A program made the translations under genes and the position numbers. From Nonomuraea roseoviolacea subsp. carminata (GTDB lineage: Bacteria; Actinomycetota; Actinomycetes; Streptosporangiales; Streptosporangiaceae), in assembly GCF_024172185.1 (NCBI RefSeq), contig NZ_JAMZEC010000001.1, forward strand, positions 7,539,001 through 7,603,000: a stretch of 64,000 nucleotides of DNA, written 5' to 3'. Below are positions 7,495 through 15,752 of this stretch, in pieces. Position 1 is the stretch's first letter; the number at the start of each line of letters is the position of its first letter. The notes beneath the pieces were generated by a model. It ran no database searches and was not told the origin of the DNA. It worked only from the letters and a program-made list of their open reading frames with translations.

Positions 7495-8324
7495 CCAAGA
7501 GGTTCGGCTGGGGCCGGCTCGTGCTGCTGGCCCTCACCCTCGTGCTCGCCGCCGCCTGGCTCGCGCCCGTCGCCTGGGCCGTGGCCACCTCGCTCAAACC
7601 CGAGACCGAGACGACCAAGCTGCCGCTGGAGTGGATCGGCAGCCGCGTCACCCTCGACGCCTACCGCCTCGTCCTCGGCACCGGCGGCATCGTGAAGTGG
7701 GCGGTCAACTCGCTGGTCACCGCGGCGGTCGTGACCGTCATGACCGTCCTGTTCTCCGCCATGGCCGCCTACGGCTTCGCCCGCACCGGCTTCCGCGGCC
7801 GGCGCGCGCTGCTGGCCGTGATCCTGGCCGGGATCATGGTGCCGCCCCAGGTGCTCATCGCGCCGCTGTTCGCCGAGATGGTCTCGCTGGGGCTGGTCGA
7901 CACCTGGTGGGCGATCATCCTGCCGCAGGTGGCGGCCCCGCTGATCGTCTACATCCTCTACAAGTTCTTCGCCGACGTGCCGCCGGAGCTGGAGCAGGCG
8001 GCCTTCGTGGACGGCGCGGGACGCTGGCGGGTGTTCTTCACCATCGTGCTGCCGCTGTCGCGGCCGGTGCTCGCCGCCGTGTCGATCTTCACGTTCATCA
8101 CGACGTGGAACAACTTCCTCTGGCCGTTCCTCGTCTCCACCGACCCGGACACGATGACCCTGCCCGTCGGGCTGGCCAACGTCGTGCAGGGCACGTTCGG
8201 CCTGCGCTACGCCCAGATCATGGCCTCCGTCGTGCTCGCCGGGCTGCCGCTGCTCGTCGTGTTCGTGCTGTTCCAGCGGCAGATCATCCGCGGCGTCGCG
8301 CACACCGGCCTGGCCGGGCAGTGA
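7491..8324 (+). CDS. Sugar ABC transporter permease (MalG type)
   Basis: 277 residues starting in an ATGA overlap with the previous permease. There are six predicted membrane helices, the first with a cytosolic MTKRFGWGR leader, and an EAA loop reading EQAAFVDGAGRWRVFFTIVLPL. No ATP-binding subunit is encoded in the operon. Streptomyces sugar importers of this class share a common ATPase (MsiK), and the same is inferred here. A strong hairpin follows immediately. Confidence 0.9.
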   Translation: MTKRFGWGRLVLLALTLVLAAAWLAPVAWAVATSLKPETETTKLPLEWIGSRVTLDAYRLVLGTGGIVKWAVNSLVTAAVVTVMTVLFSAMAAYGFARTGFRGRRALLAVILAGIMVPPQVLIAPLFAEMVSLGLVDTWWAIILPQVAAPLIVYILYKFFADVPPELEQAAFVDGAGRWRVFFTIVLPLSRPVLAAVSIFTFITTWNNFLWPFLVSTDPDTMTLPVGLANVVQGTFGLRYAQIMASVVLAGLPLLVVFVLFQRQIIRGVAHTGLAGQ

Positions 8325-8330
8325 CGTCCC

Positions 8331-8361
8331 GAGGGGTCCCGCCGCCCGGCCGGGACCCCTC
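8331..8361. terminator. Bidirectional terminator
   Basis: A perfect 11-bp inverted repeat (GAGGGGTCCCG / CGGGACCCCTC) with a 9-nt loop lies between the ABC operon and the convergent phosphodiesterase gene. Confidence 0.8.
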
Positions 8362-8365
8362 GCGA

Positions 8366-9478
8366 TCAGGCTCCCGCGCGGGCGGCCCGCCGGGCGACGA
8401 CCGCCCGTCCCATGCCCGGGTCGTCGCAGAACGCCCCGTCCACGCCGAGGTCCAGCAGCCGGTCCAGCCAGCCCATGACGTCGCCCGTGGCGCGCGGGTA
8501 CACCGGGCTCGCCGGGTTCCCCAGCCGGTGGTCGGCCGGGAGCTGGGAGTTCTCGTTGCGCACGGTCCAGACGTGCACCTGCAGCCGCCTGCGGTGCGCG
8601 TCGGCCACCAGCGTGGTCGGCTCCAGCAGCCTGCCGTCCGGGCCGACCGGCACCACGCGCCGCGTGTCCACGCCGACGCCGTCCGCGTACGACGCCACCT
8701 CGCGCAGCCCCTCGGGCGTGACCATGTCGTCGTAGGTGCGCGGATCGCCCGCGGCCACCCAGTCGTAGGGCGCGCCGCCCCACGTGACGAGCTGGATGAG
8801 CGGCAGCCGGGTCTTCGCGCGCAGGTCGCGCAGGTTGGCCGTCTCGAACGACTGGATGAACACCTTGCGCAGCCTGTGCGCGTTCAGCACCTCCAGCAGC
8901 GGCTCCTCCAGCGACAGGCCGACCGAGTCGAAGTAGGTCGGGTGCTTGGTCTCCGGGTAGACGCCCACGCCGAGCCGCTCGGCCAGCCGCACGACCTCCT
9001 CGAACGTCGGGATCTCCGCCAGCCCGTCGAAGGCCGCGTTGTCCGGCCGCAGGTCCGGCACGCGCTCCTTGGCCCGCAGCGTCTTCAGCTCGGCCAGCGT
9101 GAAGTCCTCGGTGAACCAGCCGGTCACCGGCCGGCCGTCGATCGTCTTGGTCGTGCGCCGCCCGGCGAACTCCGGCCGGGCTGCCACGTCGGTGGTGCCG
9201 GAGATCTCGTTCTCGTGCCGGGCCACCAGCACGTGGTCCTTGGTGGAGACCAGGTCGGGCTCGATGTAGTCGGCGCCCAGGGCGATGGCCGCCTCGTACG
9301 ACAGGAGGGTGTGCTCGGGCCGGTGGGCGCTGGCGCCGCGGTGACCGATCACGACGGGGGAGTGGCCGCGGCCGGCGGCCTCGGCGGGGTCGGGTTGCGT
9401 AAGCACGACGGCGACCGTACCGCCGAGGCCGCCCATGAGGACGGCCAGCGCGCCCGCGACCCATCTGCGCGTCATCAT
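8366..9478 (-). CDS. Secreted glycerophosphodiester phosphodiesterase
   Basis: 370 residues with an N-terminal signal peptide (MMTRR, then an Ala/Leu/Val core to about residue 36, AEAAG). The GDPD TIM-barrel signatures are clear: HRG at 46-48, the E-x-D metal pair at 73/75 (YIEPDLV) and a further His88 in VARHEN. The enzyme cleaves glycerophosphodiesters to glycerol-3-phosphate and an alcohol, and an exported version would recycle phospholipid head groups or teichoic-acid fragments outside the membrane. It is alone in its orientation, convergent with the ABC operon through the 8331-8361 hairpin. Start chosen at the first of two ATGs. Confidence 0.9.
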   Translation of the reverse strand: MMTRRWVAGALAVLMGGLGGTVAVVLTQPDPAEAAGRGHSPVVIGHRGASAHRPEHTLLSYEAAIALGADYIEPDLVSTKDHVLVARHENEISGTTDVAARPEFAGRRTTKTIDGRPVTGWFTEDFTLAELKTLRAKERVPDLRPDNAAFDGLAEIPTFEEVVRLAERLGVGVYPETKHPTYFDSVGLSLEEPLLEVLNAHRLRKVFIQSFETANLRDLRAKTRLPLIQLVTWGGAPYDWVAAGDPRTYDDMVTPEGLREVASYADGVGVDTRRVVPVGPDGRLLEPTTLVADAHRRRLQVHVWTVRNENSQLPADHRLGNPASPVYPRATGDVMGWLDRLLDLGVDGAFCDDPGMGRAVVARRAARAGA

Positions 9479-9527
9479 GCCGCGAACGCTAGACCGGGCG
9501 GATGGCCCCGGGGTTACACCGGGATGG

Positions 9528-10118
9528 TCATGGGGTGGCGGTGGGTGACGGGCCGCCCGGGACGCTCGGGGCGGGGCCGGACGGCGCGGGGGAGCCGGCG
9601 GGGCTGGGAGCCCCGCTCGGGTTGGCCGGCGCCCCGCTCGGGTTGAGCGAGGCGAACACGCCCGTTCTGGCCACGACCGGCACGATGAGCCGCATGTCGT
9701 TCGGCCCGCCGGTGAAGCCGAACGACATCGGCACCGAGCCCGTGTCGGCCACGCCGGTGACGGTGCCGATCGGCCGGTCGGTGCCCACGATGCCCCGGGG
9801 CGGCACCTCGATGGCGCCGGCGAGCTGGACCTGACCGCCCTGGCTGAGCGTGATCTTCTCCAGGCGCACGGGCTGGGCCCGCTCGTTGATGAGGACGGCG
9901 TACAGCGGAAGCCCGGCCGCCGGCGTCTCCGACCGGCCCGTGAGCGACGCGCCCAGCAGGAACGCGTTGCGCACGTACACCTGCTTGGCGCTGGCGTTGG
10001 CCCCGTCGTTCTGGGGCGTGAAGATCCGGGTGACGTCCTCGGAGCTGTACGTCAGGCCAGTGCACCCCGCGGTCGCGAGCACCAGCGCGACGGCGGCGAC
10101 GGCGACGGGACGGCGCAT
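9528..10118 (-). CDS. Small secreted lipoprotein, function unknown
   Basis: 196 residues from the ATG at 10118, with AGGA upstream; the longer frame to 10154 lacks a ribosome site. The N-terminus is a lipoprotein signal ending LATAGC, so the mature protein begins at Cys18 or close by. A beta-rich domain with a conserved-looking R-N-A-F-L-L-G segment follows, and the last 40 residues are a Pro/Ser/Gly tail (PSGAP repeats). The domain resembles the copper-chaperone-like or DUF461 secreted folds only superficially, and no metal-binding Met/His motif is visible. I cannot assign a function. Confidence 0.75.
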   Translation of the reverse strand: MRRPVAVAAVALVLATAGCTGLTYSSEDVTRIFTPQNDGANASAKQVYVRNAFLLGASLTGRSETPAAGLPLYAVLINERAQPVRLEKITLSQGGQVQLAGAIEVPPRGIVGTDRPIGTVTGVADTGSVPMSFGFTGGPNDMRLIVPVVARTGVFASLNPSGAPANPSGAPSPAGSPAPSGPAPSVPGGPSPTATP

Positions 10119-10196
10119 GGCGGGTCCTTTCTCGACTCCTGCCCGACGCCCCATCCGGTACCCGCTGTGACCAGGCTGAACACCCGCGGTCGCAGG

Positions 10197-11351
10197 TCAG
10201 CCCTTGTAGTTGAACACCTGGCCGAGCGTGTGCCGCACCTCCACCAGGTCGCGCTGGTCCGCCATGACCTGGTCGATCGGCTTGTACGCCTCCGGGTGCT
10301 CGTCCACCAGGGCCTCCGCCCGGTCGGCGTTCCAGGTGCGGCCGCGCATCGCCTCGGCCAGCGAGCCGGCGCTGAGCTGCTTCCTGGCCTTGTTGCGCGA
10401 CATGCGGCGTCCCGCGCCGTGCGAGCACGAGTCGTAGGAGGCGGAGTTGCCGAGCCCGCGCACGATGTACGACCGCGTGCCCATCGACCCCGGGATCACG
10501 CCCTCGTCGCCGGTGGCGGCCTTGATGGCGCCCTTGCGGGTGATCCAGAGCTCCTTGCCGCCGTGGCTCTCGAGCTGGGTGAAGTTGTGATGGCAGTTGA
10601 TCACGCGGACCCGCGAGCCCTTGCCGACGATCCGGAACAGGGCGTCCACCAGCACCTGGTCCATCCGGGCGCGCGAGGCCATTGCGTAGCGCTGCGCCCA
10701 CAGCATGTCCTCGACGTACGCCTCGAACTCCGGCGTGCCCTGGGTGAAGTAGGCCAGGTCGGGATCCTCCAGGCTCCGTTCCTGACGCTCCATCAGGCCC
10801 TTGGCGCCGGCGATGTGCTTGGTCGCGAGCTGGTTGCCGATGCCGCGCGAACCCGAGTGGAGCACCGTCCACACCCGCTCGCGCTCGTCCAGGCACACCT
10901 CGACGAAGTGGTTGCCCGAGCCGAGCGTGCCGAACTGGACGGCGACCGTCCGCTCCTGCTTGGCCGTCAGCTCGGTGCGCGGCAGCCCGAGGCCGCCCAG
11001 CGCGCGGTCGAGGGACGGGTCGTCGTGGCCCTTGCCGACGCCGGCCGGGATGTGCCGCTCGACCAGCGGCATGAGGGCGTCGAGGGTGTCGGGCAGGTCG
11101 GCGGCGGTGAGGGTCGTCTCGGTGGCGACCATGCCGCAGCCGATGTCCACGCCCACCGCCGCCGGGATGATCGCCCCCTCGGTCGGGATGACCGAGCCGA
11201 CCGTGGCGCCGATGCCGACGTGCGCGTCGGGCATCAGCGCGACGTGGCCGGCGACGAACGGAAGGCGCGCGGTGCGGGCGGCCTGCGCGATCGCGGCGTC
11301 GTCGATCTCGCTGGCCCACGAGAGCACGTCGGGTGCGGGCTGGTTCGGCAT
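10197..11351 (-). CDS. rtcB: RtcB-family RNA ligase
   Basis: 384 residues from the ATG at 11351, which lies nine bases from AGGAG; an ATG three codons earlier directly abuts the AGGAG and is unlikely. Family signatures are present: VGVDIGCGM (Asp69, Cys72 metal ligands), GSGNHFVEV, HSGSRG and the SCSHGAGR segment containing the histidine that is guanylylated. RtcB joins 2',3'-cyclic phosphate to 5'-OH RNA ends using GTP and Mn2+. The length suits the shorter bacterial group. No archease or RtcR-type regulator gene is adjacent, so the biological substrate (tRNA or rRNA repair) stays open. Confidence 0.92.
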   Translation of the reverse strand: MPNQPAPDVLSWASEIDDAAIAQAARTARLPFVAGHVALMPDAHVGIGATVGSVIPTEGAIIPAAVGVDIGCGMVATETTLTAADLPDTLDALMPLVERHIPAGVGKGHDDPSLDRALGGLGLPRTELTAKQERTVAVQFGTLGSGNHFVEVCLDERERVWTVLHSGSRGIGNQLATKHIAGAKGLMERQERSLEDPDLAYFTQGTPEFEAYVEDMLWAQRYAMASRARMDQVLVDALFRIVGKGSRVRVINCHHNFTQLESHGGKELWITRKGAIKAATGDEGVIPGSMGTRSYIVRGLGNSASYDSCSHGAGRRMSRNKARKQLSAGSLAEAMRGRTWNADRAEALVDEHPEAYKPIDQVMADQRDLVEVRHTLGQVFNYKG

Positions 11352-11425
11352 GACAGACATCTCCTTGGCTCGTCCGTGCCCCAGTGTGCCGCGATCATGA
11401 GAGCGAAACCCAATGGTTTTCGGGC

Positions 11426-12067
11426 TCACGCGTCCCGGAGGGCGCCGAGCAGGGGCAGGCACGGCTCCAGCCCGTCGACGCGGTGGCCGGGCGGCGTGCT
11501 CCAGTGCTCGCGGTCCAGCCGCAGCCGCTGCTGCACCGCCATCCGGCCCCGCCGGCCGGTGCGCAGGAGGCCGTCGTCCCGGTAGCCGAGCCGGCGGGAG
11601 ACGCCCAGCGACCGGGGGTTGTCGAGGTACGCCTCCGAGACGGCGCTCTCGGCGCCGAGCCCGTCGAAGGCCAGGTGCAGCACGGCCCGGCGCATCTCCG
11701 TGCCGATGCCCCGGCCCTGGAAGCGCAGGCCGAGCCACGAGCCCGTCCGCACCTCGCGGGTGACCGCGAAGTCCGTGGCCTCCAGCTCCTGCGTCCCCAC
11801 GATCTGTCCCTCGAAGACCGTCACGAACGGGCAGGTCCACGACTCCGGCGTCCAGGCGGCCCAGCGTCCGAAGTGGTAGCGCACGGTGGCGCGGGCGCGC
11901 TCCTCCGGGGAGCCGTCGGTCCAGGGCAGGGAGAACGGCATCTCCGCCGGGTCGTGGACGCCCTCGGCGGCGCGCTCGGCCAGCTCGTCCAGGTCGGCGA
12001 GCGAGGGCATCCTCAGCTCCAGGCGGGCAGTGGTGACGGACAGCGAGAAGAGCGGCCAGTGTCGCAT
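11426..12067 (-). CDS. GNAT-family N-acetyltransferase (RimJ-like)
   Basis: 213 residues from the ATG at 12067; an upstream in-frame GTG (12091) adds eight residues but has no better ribosome site. The sequence opens with the strand TTARLELRMPSLADLDEL and contains the acetyl-CoA-binding R-x-x-G-x-G segment (LRFQGRGIGTEMRRAVLHLAF), followed by NPRSLGVSRRLGYRDDG, all typical of RimJ/RimL-like N-acetyltransferases. The acceptor may be a protein N-terminus, antibiotic or amino acid. It is divergent from moaA. Confidence 0.85.
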   Translation of the reverse strand: MRHWPLFSLSVTTARLELRMPSLADLDELAERAAEGVHDPAEMPFSLPWTDGSPEERARATVRYHFGRWAAWTPESWTCPFVTVFEGQIVGTQELEATDFAVTREVRTGSWLGLRFQGRGIGTEMRRAVLHLAFDGLGAESAVSEAYLDNPRSLGVSRRLGYRDDGLLRTGRRGRMAVQQRLRLDREHWSTPPGHRVDGLEPCLPLLGALRDA

Positions 12068-12109
12068 GCCCGGATCATGGCAGGTCGTCACCGGTGTCCG
12101 GCAACGGAT

Positions 12110-12155
12110 TTACCGGGGGCTTCACCGGGCGCTTCACCGGGGGCCGGGGCCGGTC
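12110..12155. repeat. Short 12-bp tandem repeat upstream of moaA
   Basis: Three imperfect copies of TTCACCGGGGGC (the first reading TTACCGGGGGC) occur in the 254-bp gap between the acetyltransferase and moaA. Nothing else in this gap is recognisable apart from the moaA ribosome site. Confidence 0.55.
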
Positions 12156-12321
12156 GTACCGACCTGACCGGGGGAGGGGGGATCCTGGAGGAAGGAAGGG
12201 AATCGGCTCCGTCGCGTGGCTGTTGTGTGGTGATGCGGCACGATATGGCCATGCGGTGCGGGATGGCGGCGGTGCCGGGCCGTAGTCTGAGCAGCCGGTG
12301 ATCTGACAGGAGGTGACGCCC

Positions 12322-13311
12322 ATGTTGCGGGACTCGTTCGGACGGGTGGCGACGGATCTGCGGGTGTCCCTCACGGACAAGTGCAATCTGCGCTGCACGT
12401 ACTGCATGCCGCCCGAGGGGCTCGACTGGCTGCCCAACGCCCAGCTCCTCACCGCCGACGAGATCGTCCGGCTGGTCACGATCGGCGTCGAGCGGCTCGG
12501 GGTCACCGAGGTCCGCTACACCGGGGGCGAGCCGCTGCTGCGCCGCGAGCTGGTGGACATCGTCGCGCGCACCTCCGCGCTGAGTCCCCGCCCGCAGGTG
12601 TCGCTGACGACCAACGGCATCGGCCTGGCCAGGCTCGCCCGGCCGCTGGCCGAGGCGGGGCTCGACCGGGTCAACGTCTCGCTCGACACGCTCGACCGCG
12701 AGGTGTTCAAGCGGCTGGCCCACCGTGACCGGTTCACCGACGTGATCGAGGGTCTGGCCGCCGCCCACGACGCCGGCCTGCGCCCGGTCAAGATCAACAC
12801 CGTGCTCATGCGCGACGTCAACGACCACGAGGCCGTGCCGCTGCTGCGCTTCTGCCTCGACCGGGGGTACGAGCTGCGCTTCATCGAGCAGATGCCGCTC
12901 GACGCCCAGCACGGCTGGAGCCGCGAGAACATGGTGACCGCCGACGAGATCCTGAACCTGCTGTCGGGCTCGTTCGACCTGAGCCCCGACGACCTGGAGG
13001 AGCGCGGCAGCGCCCCGGCCGAGCGGTTCCTGGTGGACGGCGGGCCGGCCCGGGTGGGCGTGATCGGCTCGGTGACCCGGCCGTTCTGCGGCGCCTGCGA
13101 CCGCGTCCGGCTCACCGCCGACGGCCAGGTCCGCAACTGCCTGTTCGCGACGGAGGAGTCCGACCTCAAGACGCCGATGCGGGCCGGCGCCACGGACGAG
13201 GAGCTGGCCGCGCGCTGGACCGCCGCCGTGGCCCGCAAGCGCGCGGGGCACGGCATCGACGACCCGTCGTTCCTGCAGCCGTCCCGCCCCATGTCGGCCA
13301 TCGGCGGCTGA
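12322..13311 (+). CDS. moaA: GTP 3',8-cyclase MoaA
   Basis: 329 residues from the ATG at 12322, eight bases after a perfect AGGAGG (12308-12313); the GTG at 12313 overlaps this site and is rejected. The radical-SAM cluster motif C21-x3-C25-x2-C28 is at the N-terminus. The second cluster (FCGACDRVRLT...VRNC) is near the C-terminus, and the protein ends in the Gly-Gly tail needed for cyclisation. MoaA makes (8S)-3',8-cyclo-7,8-dihydroguanosine 5'-triphosphate, the first step of molybdopterin synthesis. A MobA-like gene for the last step lies 1 kb downstream. Confidence 0.95.
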   Translation: MLRDSFGRVATDLRVSLTDKCNLRCTYCMPPEGLDWLPNAQLLTADEIVRLVTIGVERLGVTEVRYTGGEPLLRRELVDIVARTSALSPRPQVSLTTNGIGLARLARPLAEAGLDRVNVSLDTLDREVFKRLAHRDRFTDVIEGLAAAHDAGLRPVKINTVLMRDVNDHEAVPLLRFCLDRGYELRFIEQMPLDAQHGWSRENMVTADEILNLLSGSFDLSPDDLEERGSAPAERFLVDGGPARVGVIGSVTRPFCGACDRVRLTADGQVRNCLFATEESDLKTPMRAGATDEELAARWTAAVARKRAGHGIDDPSFLQPSRPMSAIGG

Positions 13312-13332
13312 GAGCCGCGGGGTCCGCCGGGC

Positions 13333-13944
13333 TCAGTTCTCGGTGAGGGCCAGCTTCACGCCGAGCGCCACGAACGCGCCCGCGAAGACCCGGCGCATCC
13401 ACGCCATCACCGCGGGACGCGAGACGACCTGGCCGCGGATGGCCGCCGCGAACCACCCGTACCCGCAGAACGCCACGAACGTCACCAGCATGAACACCCC
13501 GCTCAGCTCCAGCATGCGGGCGAGCGCGGCCGGCTCGTCGGTGCTCACGAACTGCGGCAGGAACGCGAAGAAGAAGATCGAGAGCTTGGGGTTGAGCAGG
13601 TTGACCAGCACGCCGGAGGCGACGACCCGGCCCGCCGGGCGCGGGGCGGTCTCCGGCTCCACGCTGAGCCCCCCGCGCTCGCGCAGGGTCATGACGGCCA
13701 TGAACAGCAGGTAGGCGACGCCCAGGTACTTCAGCACCTGGAAGGCGAGGGCGCTCGCGTGCAGGACGGCGGCCAGACCGGTGACCGCGGCGGCCATGTG
13801 CGGCACGATCCCGAGGGTGCAGCCCAGCGCGGCGACCATGCCGGCCCGCCCGCCCCGGGCCAGGCCGGCGGCCATCGTGTAGAGCACGCCGGTGCCGGGC
13901 GTGACGACGATGACGAGCGTGGTGAGAAGGAACTCGGTACTCAT
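13333..13944 (-). CDS. LysE/RhtB-family amino-acid exporter
   Basis: 203 residues with about six membrane helices. The family signature is in the N-terminal half (VTPGTGVLYTMAAGLARGGRAG followed by a hydrophobic segment and PHMAAAV), with conserved FQVLKYLGVAYLLFMA. These translocators export amino acids or related metabolites across the membrane. The gene is convergent with moaA. A 16-bp inverted repeat carrying a TTGACA promoter element lies just upstream (13965-14002). No cognate LysG-type regulator gene is adjacent. Confidence 0.88.
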   Translation of the reverse strand: MSTEFLLTTLVIVVTPGTGVLYTMAAGLARGGRAGMVAALGCTLGIVPHMAAAVTGLAAVLHASALAFQVLKYLGVAYLLFMAVMTLRERGGLSVEPETAPRPAGRVVASGVLVNLLNPKLSIFFFAFLPQFVSTDEPAALARMLELSGVFMLVTFVAFCGYGWFAAAIRGQVVSRPAVMAWMRRVFAGAFVALGVKLALTEN

Positions 13945-13964
13945 CGCGCCATCGGACCACTCGG

Positions 13965-14002
13965 GCCCCTTCTATGTCAATCTGTGTTGGCATAGAAGGG
14001 GC
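13965..14002. promoter_or_regulatory. 16-bp inverted repeat at the lysE promoter
   Basis: Arms 13965-13980 (GCCCCTTCTATGTCAA) and 13987-14002 match as an inverted repeat at 15 of 16 positions around a 6-bp spacer. On the minus strand, TTGACA (13980-13975) sits inside the arm at a position suiting a -35 for the LysE gene that starts at 13944. The element also lies 13 bp past the stop of the protein fragment at 14015, so a terminator role is possible, but the A/T-containing core and missing U tract favour an operator. Confidence 0.5.
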
Positions 14003-14014
14003 GCGGTGGAGGTG

Positions 14015-14170
14015 TCACGCGCGCCGGTGGGCGTCCGTCAGGGCCTGGAACAGGCGGGCCGGGTCCTCGGCGATGCGGTTCCGGACGTACAGCCACCACT
14101 GGGTGCCGAACACGATGTACTCCCTGGTCCGATGCCCGCGCTCCCGCAGTTCCGCCGCCGACGCGTCATG
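14015..14170 (-). pseudogene. C-terminal fragment of an unidentified protein, or very small gene
   Basis: The minus-strand frame ending at the TGA at 14015-14017 encodes a protein-like stretch (ELRERGHRTREYIVFGTQ, then a Trp-Trp pair and LYVRNRIAEDPARLFQALT). Codon positions and composition look like real coding sequence. No ATG, GTG or TTG in this frame gives a full-length start; the only candidate is a GTG within REYIV that would leave 32 residues. Upstream the frame runs into the oppositely oriented mobA region. It is best read as a remnant of a longer gene, with a tiny ORF as the alternative. I do not recognise the family. Confidence 0.35.
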
Positions 14171-14364
14171 ACGTGCGTGCGAGAACGAGCGAGCCGCGCG
14201 GGCGCGCGCTGAGGCACCTGAGACGTGGCGTGGACAGGCCGCACCTGAGACCTGGCGTGGACAGGGCGTGCCTGAGACGGGCCCCGGACGGGCGGTCCGG
14301 CCGGACGCGGGCCGCGGGGACGGTTGCCGAGCGGGAGAGGCGCGGCGGTGCGTACGGTGAAGGC

Positions 14365-15438
14365 ATGAGTGCTGGGTACGACGCGGTGGTGCTGGCCGGG
14401 GGAGAGGCGCGGCGGCTCGGCGGCGCGGACAAGCCGGGGCTCGTCGTGGGCGGCCGGACGCTGCTGGAGCGGGTCGCCGGCGCCGTCTCCGGTGCCGGGC
14501 GCGTGGTGGTGGTCGGGCCCGTCCGCGACGTGCCGGGAGTGGTCTTCACCCGGGAGGACCCGCCGGGCGGGGGACCGGTGCCGGCGCTGCGCGCGGGGCT
14601 GCGCGAGGTCACGGCGCCGAGGGTCGTCCTGCTGGCGGCCGACCTCCCCTTCCTGGCCCCGTCCCACGTCGCCGCCCTCCTCGCGGCCCTGTCCGCCGCC
14701 CAGTCCGACCCGGCCGACCCGGCCGACCCGACGCCGCCTCCGCCCTCCGCCAAAACCCCGGCTCCGCCCTCCGCCAAAACCCCGGCTCCGCCCTCCGCCG
14801 AAACCCCGGCTCCGCCCTCCGCCGAAACCCCGGCTCCGCCCTCCGCCGAAACTCCGGCTCCGCCCTCCGCCGAAACTCCGGCTCCGCCCTCCGCCGAAAC
14901 CCCGGCTCCGCCCTCCGCCGAAACTCCGGCTCCGCCTGCCGCTGAGGCGCCCCCTGCCTCTGACGTGTCCGCCGCGCCCGGAGGGGGTGTCGAACCGCCC
15001 GCGCCCGCTCCCGTCTCGCGGCGCGCTCACGATGCGCCCGCCGGCCCAGGAACGCTCCCAGGCGGGCCTGAGGCACCGGAAAAAGCCCGTCCCGCACCAG
15101 GGTCCACCTCGCCCGTGTCAGGCGATCACGGGGCGGCTGCGGGCCGGGAGGAGGGCATTCCGGGGCGCCGCGCCGGCGTGGTGGCGGTCGACGGTGACGG
15201 GCGCGAGCAGTGGCTGCTGGGCGTCTGGGACACCGGGACCCTGCGGGAGGCGCTCGGCCGCTACGGCGGGCGGTCCCTGCGCGGCCTGCTGGCCCCCCTC
15301 GTCGCCGCGCGCGTCACGTTGCCCGGACGGGCCTGGTTCGACTGCGACACAATGGACGACCTGTACGAAGCCCGCCTCGGCGACACGACCCGTGTCCCCT
15401 TCCCGACGACAGGAGGAGGCGCGCCGCCCGGCCCGTGA
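14365..15438 (+). CDS. mobA: MobA-like molybdenum cofactor guanylyltransferase with a repetitive insertion
   Basis: 357 residues from the ATG at 14365, against about 190-210 for ordinary MobA. Residues 8-24 carry the nucleotide-binding LAGGEARRLGGADKPG loop and ADLPFL follows at about 92-97. The C-terminal part resumes with VAVDGDGREQWLLG and FDCDTMDDL, equivalent to the MobA N-T-P-E-D-L region. Between them lie about 140 residues of Pro/Ala-rich low complexity, including nine octapeptide units (residues 124-195). MobA attaches GMP to molybdopterin. The insertion falls between two core strands, where a surface loop is expected, so activity may be kept. Its stop overlaps a GTG of the next frame. 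Confidence 0.82.
   Translation: MSAGYDAVVLAGGEARRLGGADKPGLVVGGRTLLERVAGAVSGAGRVVVVGPVRDVPGVVFTREDPPGGGPVPALRAGLREVTAPRVVLLAADLPFLAPSHVAALLAALSAAQSDPADPADPTPPPPSAKTPAPPSAKTPAPPSAETPAPPSAETPAPPSAETPAPPSAETPAPPSAETPAPPSAETPAPPAAEAPPASDVSAAPGGGVEPPAPAPVSRRAHDAPAGPGTLPGGPEAPEKARPAPGSTSPVSGDHGAAAGREEGIPGRRAGVVAVDGDGREQWLLGVWDTGTLREALGRYGGRSLRGLLAPLVAARVTLPGRAWFDCDTMDDLYEARLGDTTRVPFPTTGGGAPPGP
14734..14949. repeat. 24-bp minisatellite inside mobA
   Basis: Eight near-identical 24-bp units encode [PA]-PPSA-[KE]-T octapeptides (P-x-P-P-S-A-K/E-T) and a ninth diverged copy encodes PAPPAAEA. Differences are mostly synonymous C/T changes plus a K-to-E switch after the second unit, indicating recent slippage or unequal exchange. 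Confidence 0.95.
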
Positions 15439-15494
15439 CGGCACCGAAGCGTCCCGACGCGCCGTCGGGGAACGGAAGGCCGCGCCGCACACCC

Positions 15495-15752
15495 ATGAAC
15501 GTGCTGAACGAGTGGACCGCGCTGGCCTGCAAGGAGCTCGGCGTCGACCCGGCCCGCGTCGACCGTGACCTGATCCTGGAGCTCACCAAGGAGGTGGCGC
15601 ACGGCGTGGCCCGGCCGGCGGCGCCGCTGACCGCCTACCTGCTCGGGCTCGCCCAGGGCGCCGGCACCGCGCCCGAGGACGCCGTCGCGCGCCTCACCGC
15701 CCTCGCCCGCGACTGGGGGCAGGGCGCGGCGCCGACGCTGACCGGCGACTGA
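15495..15752 (+). CDS. DUF6457 small protein, partner of MobA
   Basis: 85 residues from the ATG at 15495. An alternative GTG at 15435 would overlap the mobA stop as GTGA but adds a low-complexity leader. The protein is a small acidic, helical domain (WTALACKELGVDPARVDRD, then LILELTKEVAHGVARPAAPLTAYLLG). DUF6457 proteins usually sit directly after mobA in actinobacteria, which fits the gene order here, and a role in molybdenum-cofactor maturation is inferred from that. No catalytic motif is visible. Confidence 0.8.
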   Translation: MNVLNEWTALACKELGVDPARVDRDLILELTKEVAHGVARPAAPLTAYLLGLAQGAGTAPEDAVARLTALARDWGQGAAPTLTGD

